From Chaunax sp. Z400 (taxonomy: Eukaryota > Chordata > Actinopteri > Lophiiformes > Chaunacidae), in assembly GCA_037577475.1 (NCBI GenBank), contig JBAGJB010000184.1:62001-126000 (forward strand): a stretch of 64,000 nucleotides of DNA, given 5' to 3'. Numbering within the stretch: the stretch's first letter is position 1; every line of letters starts with the position of its first letter. Both the position numbers and the translations under genes were made by a program. Positions 58,892-64,000 of this stretch are shown one piece after another. Below the pieces are notes generated by a model. It was not told the DNA's origin. It worked only from the letters and a program-made list of their open reading frames with translations, and did not search any database.

Positions 58892-61169
58892 TCAATGTCA
58901 CCACACACAAACCTATATGCTCAATAACAACACAAACCTATTGGCTCATGATAACAACAACACAAACCTATAGGCTCAATAGAACAACAACACAAACCTA
59001 TAGGCTCATTATAACAACAACACAAACCTATAGGCTCATTATAACAACAACACAAACCTATAGGATCAATAGAACAACACAAACCTATAGGCTCAATATG
59101 ACAACAACACAAACCTATAGGGTCATTATGACAACAACACAAACCTATAGGCTCAATATAACAACATCACAAACCTATAGAGTCATTATAACAACTACAC
59201 AAACCTATAGGCTCATTATAACAACAACACAAACCTATAGGCTCAATGTAACCACACACAAACCTATAGACTCATTATAACAACAACACAAACCTATAGG
59301 ATCAATAGAACAACAACACAAACCTATAGGCTCAATATAACAACAACACAAACCTATAGGATCGTTATAACAACAACACAAACCTATAGACTCATTATAA
59401 CAACAACACAAACCTATAGACTCATTATAACAACAACACAAACCTATAGACTCATTATAACAACAACACAAACCTATAGGGTCAATATAGCAACACAAAC
59501 CTATAGAGTCATTATAACAACAACACAAACCTAAAGGATCATTATAACAACAACATAAACCTATAGGGTCATTATAACAACAACACAAACCTATGGGCTC
59601 AATGTAACAACAACACAAACCTATGGGCTCAATATGACAAAAACATAAAACCTATAGACTCATTAGAACAACAACACAAACCTATAGACTCATTATAACA
59701 ACACAAACCTATAGGCTCAATATGACAAACACATAAACCTATAGGATCGTTATAACAACAACACAAACCTATAGACTCATTATAACAACAACACAAACCT
59801 ATAGGGTCAATATAGCAACACAAACCTATAGAGTCATTATAACAACAACACAAACCTATAGGCTAAATAACAACACAAACCTATAGGCTCATTATAACAA
59901 CAACACAAACCTATAGGATCAATAGAACAACAACACAAACCTATAGACTCAATATAACAACAACACAAACCTATAGGCTCAATAACAACACAAACCTATA
60001 GGCTCATTATAACAACAACACAAACCTATAGGCTCAATAGAACAACAACACAAACCAATAGCCTCAATAACAACACAAACCTATAGGCTCATTATAACAA
60101 CAACACAAACCTATAGGCTCAATAGAACAACAACACAAACCAATAGCCTCAATAACAACACAAACCTATAGGCTCATTATAACAACAACGCAAACCTATA
60201 GACTCAATATAACAACAACAAAAACCTATAAGATCAATACAACAACACCACAAACCTATAGGCTCATTATAACAACAACACAAACCTATAGGCTCAGTGT
60301 AACAACAACACAAACCTATAGACTCATTATAACAACAACACAAACCTATAGGCTCATTATAACAACAAGACAAACCTATAGGCTCAATGTCACCACACAC
60401 AAACCTATAGGCTCATTATAACAACAACACAAACCTATAGGCTCATTATAACAACAACACAAACCTATAGGCTCATTATAACAACAACACAAACCTATAG
60501 GCTAAATAACAACACAAACCTATAGGCTAAATAACAACACAAACCTATAGGCTAAATAACAACACAAACCTATAGGCTCATTATAACAACAACACAAACC
60601 TATAGGCTCAATAGAACAACACAAACCTATAGCCTCAATAACAACACAAACCTATAGCCTCAATAACAACACAAACCTATAGGCTCAGTGTAACAACAAC
60701 ACAAACCTATAGACTCATTATAACAACAACACAAACCTATAGGCTCATTATAACAACAAGACAAACCTATAGGCTCAATGTCACCACACACAAACCTATA
60801 GGCTCAATATAACAACAACACAAACCTATAGGCTCAATAACAACACAAACCTATAGGCTCATTATAACAACAACACAAACCTATAGGCTCAATTGAACAA
60901 CAACACAAACCTATAGCCTCAATAACAACACAAACCTATAGGCCCATTATAACAACAACACAAACCTATAGACTCAATATAAAAACAACAAAAACCTATA
61001 GGATCAATACAACAACACCACAAACCTATAGGACCAATAGAACAACAACACAAACCTATAGGATCAATAGAACACAAACCTATAGGCTCAATATAGAAAC
61101 ACAAACCTATATTCTCATTATAACAACAACACAAACCTATAGGCTCAATAACAACACAAACCTATAGGC
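58892..61169. repeat. Higher-order segment U31 (A2), 2,278 bp
   Basis: It equals U30 plus exactly 85 bp. The extra piece is a three-unit run (25+30+30 bp) ending in CCAATAGCCTC, duplicated near 60,052-60,148. The join to the next copy lies near 60,262. Confidence 0.87.
60064..60148. repeat. 85-bp three-unit tandem duplication
   Basis: The sequence CCAATAGCCTC, CTCAATAACAAC unit, plain unit and GGCTCAATAG unit appears twice in succession here and once in U29, U30 and U32. It fully explains the length difference between U30 and U31. Confidence 0.86.
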
Positions 61170-64000
61170 TCAATGTCACCACACACAAACCTATATGCTC
61201 AATAACAACACAAACCTATTGGCTCATGATAACAACAACACAAACCTATAGGCTCAATAGAACAACAACACAAACCTATAGGCTCATTATAACAACAACA
61301 CAAACCTATAGGCTCATTATAACAACAACACAAACCTATAGGATCAATAGAACAACACAAACCTATAGGCTCAATATGACAACAACACAAACCTATAGGG
61401 TCATTATGACAACAACACAAACCTATAGGCTCAATATAACAACATCACAAACCTATAGAGTCATTATAACAACTACACAAACCTATAGGCTCATTATAAC
61501 AACAACACAAACCTATAGGCTCAATGTAACCACACACAAACCTATAGACTCATTATAACAACAACACAAACCTATAGGATCAATAGAACAACAACACAAA
61601 CCTATAGGCTCAATATAACAACAACACAAACCTATAGGATCGTTATAACAACAACACAAACCTATAGACTCATTATAACAACAACACAAACCTATAGACT
61701 CATTATAACAACAACACAAACCTATAGACTCATTATAACAACAACACAAACCTATAGGGTCAATATAGCAACACAAACCTATAGAGTCATTATAACAACA
61801 ACACAAACCTAAAGGATCATTATAACAACAACATAAACCTATAGGGTCATTATAACAACAACACAAACCTATGGGCTCAATGTAACAACAACACAAACCT
61901 ATGGGCTCAATATGACAAAAACATAAAACCTATAGACTCATTAGAACAACAACACAAACCTATAGACTCATTATAACAACACAAACCTATAGGCTCAATA
62001 TGACAAACACATAAACCTATAGGATCGTTATAACAACAACACAAACCTATAGACTCATTATAACAACAACACAAACCTATAGGGTCAATATAGCAACACA
62101 AACCTATAGAGTCATTATAACAACAACACAAACCTATAGGCTAAATAACAACACAAACCTATAGGCTCATTATAACAACAACACAAACCTATAGGATCAA
62201 TAGAACAACAACACAAACCTATAGACTCAATATAACAACAACACAAACCTATAGGCTCAATAACAACACAAACCTATAGGCTCATTATAACAACAACACA
62301 AACCTATAGGCTCAATAGAACAACAACACAAACCAATAGCCTCAATAACAACACAAACCTATAGGCTCATTATAACAACAACGCAAACCTATAGACTCAA
62401 TATAACAACAACAAAAACCTATAAGATCAATACAACAACACCACAAACCTATAGGATCAATAGAACACAAACCTATAGGCTCAATATGACAAACACACAA
62501 ACCTATAGACTCATAACAACAACACAAACCTATACACTCATTATAACAACAACACAAACCTATACGCTCATTATAACAACAACACAAACCTATAGGCTCA
62601 ATATGACAACAAAACAAACCTATAGGCTCAATATGACAAACACACAAACCTATAGACTCATTATAACAACAACACAAACCTATACACTCATTATAACAAC
62701 AACACAAACCTATAGGATCAATAGAACAACAACACAAACCTATAGGCTCAATATGACAACAACACAAACCTATAGGCTCAATATAACAATAACACAAACC
62801 TATAGAGTCATTATAACAACAACACTTTCCTATAGGCTCATTATAACAACAACACAAACCTATAGGCTCAATATAACAACAACACAAACCTAGAGGATCA
62901 TTATAACAACAACATAAACCTATAGGGTCATTGTAACAACAACACAAAACTATGGGCTCAATGTAACAACAACACAAACCTTTAGGGCTCAATATAGCAA
63001 CACAAATCTATATTCTCATTATAACAACAACACAAACCTATAGGCTCATTATAACAACAAGACAAACCTATAGGCTCAATGTCACCACACACAAACCTAT
63101 AGGCTCAATAACAACACAAACCTATAGGCTCATTATAACAACACAAAACTATGGGCTCAATGTAACAACAACACAAACCTATAGGCTGAATATAGCAACA
63201 CAAACCTATATTCTCAATAGAATAACAACACAAACCCATAGGCTCAATATAACAACAACAAAAACCTATAGGGTCATTATGACAACAACACAAACCTATA
63301 GGCTCAATATAACAACAACACAAACCGATAAGCTCATTATAACAACAACACAAACCTATAGGCTCAATAGAACAACAGCACAAACCTATAGGCTCATTAT
63401 AACAACAACACAAACCTATAGGCTCAGTGTAACAACAACACAAACCTATAGGCTCAGTGTAACAACAACACAAACCTATAGAGTCATTATAACAACAACA
63501 CAAACCAATAGGATCAATAGAACAACAACACAAACCTATAGGCTCAATATGACAACACCACAAACCTATAGGATCAATAGAACAACAACACAAACCTATA
63601 GGATCAATAGAACAACAACACAAACCTATAGGATCAATATGACAAACACATGAACCTATAGGATCGTTATAACAACAACACAAACCTATAGACTCATTAT
63701 AACAACAACACAAACCTATAGGGTCAATATAACAACAACACAAACCTATAGAGTCATTATAACAACAACACAAACCTATAGGCTAAATAACAACACTAAC
63801 CTATAGGCTCATTATAACAACAACACAAACCTATAGGATCAATAGAACAACAACACAAACCTATAGACTCAATAGAACAACAACACAAACCTATAGGCTC
63901 AATAACAACACAAACCTATAGGCTCATTATAACAACAACACAAACCTATAGGCTCAATAGAACAACACAAACCTATAGCCTCAATAACAACACAAACCTA
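61170..64000. repeat. Higher-order segment U32 (A2), three-part mosaic, cut by the window end
   Basis: Part 1 (to about 62,455) matches U31. Part 2 (about 62,455-63,104) matches 4,625-5,277. Part 3 (63,105 onward) is a B block that matches 22,879 onward to the last base, including the private CACATGAACC variant (63,646 and 23,423). No further landmark appears before the edge. Confidence 0.85.
63105..64000. repeat. B block at right edge, copy of 22,879-23,777
   Basis: The offset is 40,226 at the start and 40,223 after a 3-bp loss (AACAACACAAAACTATGGG near 63,141). It shares CACATGAACC and the doubled AGTGT units with U12 and not with the U4 or U5 B blocks. The array continues past the window. 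Confidence 0.85.

Larger units (their letters stand above)
1..64000. repeat. Minisatellite/satellite array of ~30-bp units filling the window
   Basis: Every stretch examined consists of head-to-tail units in one orientation, with no inversion seen. The core CACAAACCTATAG is close to invariant. It is followed by a variable two to four bases (GGCTC, GGATC, GACTC, GAGTC, GGGTC, GCCTC and others), then A-T-T-A-T, A-A-T-A-T, A-A-T-A-G or A-G-T-G-T, then one to three AAC triplets. Removing AAC triplets turns 30 bp into 27 or 24 bp. Other forms are 25 bp (CTCAATAACAAC or CTCAAGAACAAC start), 29 bp (TGTCACCACACAC), 23 bp (CTAAATAACC) and 22 bp (CTCAATAACAC). No unique DNA interrupts it and neither edge leaves it. 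I know no named satellite family with this unit, so family and taxon are left open. Confidence 0.98.

Noticed and set aside
1..64000. CRISPR array, suggested by a ~30-bp periodic conserved core
   Set aside because: There are no unique spacers: the linkers are a small set of recurring variants, the spacing is far shorter than a repeat plus spacer, and no cas-like gene is present.
1..64000. Plasmid or phage iterons at a replication origin
   Set aside because: Iteron clusters are usually a few to a few tens of copies beside a replication gene. Here there are about two thousand units and no gene.
1..64000. Telomeric repeat or CENP-B-box satellite
   Set aside because: No TTAGGG, TTTAGGG or similar telomeric tract, and no TTCG...CGGG box. 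A centromeric role cannot be excluded, but no motif supports it.
1..64000. CArG box (SRF/MADS site) in CCTATAGG
   Set aside because: A CArG box needs six A/T bases between CC and GG; this core has four.
1..64000. TATA-like promoters from CTATAG or TTATAAC in each unit
   Set aside because: They are part of every unit, with no downstream gene or other promoter element. Calling thousands of promoters would have no support.
1..64000. Insertion sequence or transposon inside the array
   Set aside because: No stretch departs from the unit pattern, and I saw no terminal inverted repeats, target-site duplications or transposase-like frame.
1..64000. tRNA, rRNA or structured ncRNA
   Set aside because: No cloverleaf or rRNA-like sequence was seen. 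The only regular self-complementarity is the 8-bp CCTATAGG palindrome.

Overview
What it is. The whole 64,000-base window is one uninterrupted tandem-repeat array. Every stretch I read is built from a short unit of about 30 bp (30, 29, 27, 25, 24, 23 and 22 bp forms). All forms share an almost invariant core, CACAAACCTATAG, joined to a variable linker of AAC triplets and a CTCA(T/A)T-type segment. I find no credible protein gene, RNA gene, transposon, CRISPR array, promoter, terminator or unique flanking sequence. Both window edges are still inside the array, so it is longer than 64 kb. At a mean unit of 28-29 bp the window holds roughly 2,200-2,300 units (an estimate, not a count). Organism. 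Nothing identifies a taxon. A gene-free satellite-scale array of this size with nested higher-order repeats points to a eukaryotic nuclear genome (inference). The plus strand is A/C-rich and G-poor: the commonest 30-mer is A14 C8 G2 T6, 33% GC. Layout. A composite landmark (a TGTCACC unit, then a CCTATATGCTC unit, then a GGCTCATGATAAC unit) occurs 32 times from position 1 and cuts the window into 32 higher-order segments, U1-U32, of 814-5,275 bp. (a) 1-12.4 kb: older-looking, heterogeneous region with U1-U5, local tandem duplications of 814, about 1,200, 381 and 740 bp, and a B block marked by CCGATAAGCTC. (b) 12.4-21.5 kb: central-type segments, mostly 1.1-1.9 kb, with a clean 1,345-bp tandem duplication. 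(c) 21.5-25 kb: a 2.1-kb tract matching 5.63-7.76 kb, set into central-type sequence with a visible junction near 22,850. (d) 24,849-36,244: two abutting copies of a 5.7-kb higher-order repeat. (e) 36.2-53 kb: further copies and mosaics, including a local expansion marked by TCGTTATTAC. (f) 53-62.4 kb: the most homogeneous region, consecutive copies of a 2.2-3.2-kb higher-order repeat that look recently amplified. (g) 62.4-64 kb: a mosaic that returns to sequence otherwise seen only near 4.6-5.3 kb and at 22.9-23.8 kb. How it works together. The evidence is of repeated unequal exchange and gene-conversion-like copying: almost all copy-to-copy differences are gains or losses of whole units, and rare private variants are shared by distant blocks. 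Long open frames exist on both strands at once because 30, 27 and 24 are multiples of three. I treat them as by-products of the repeat, not genes.
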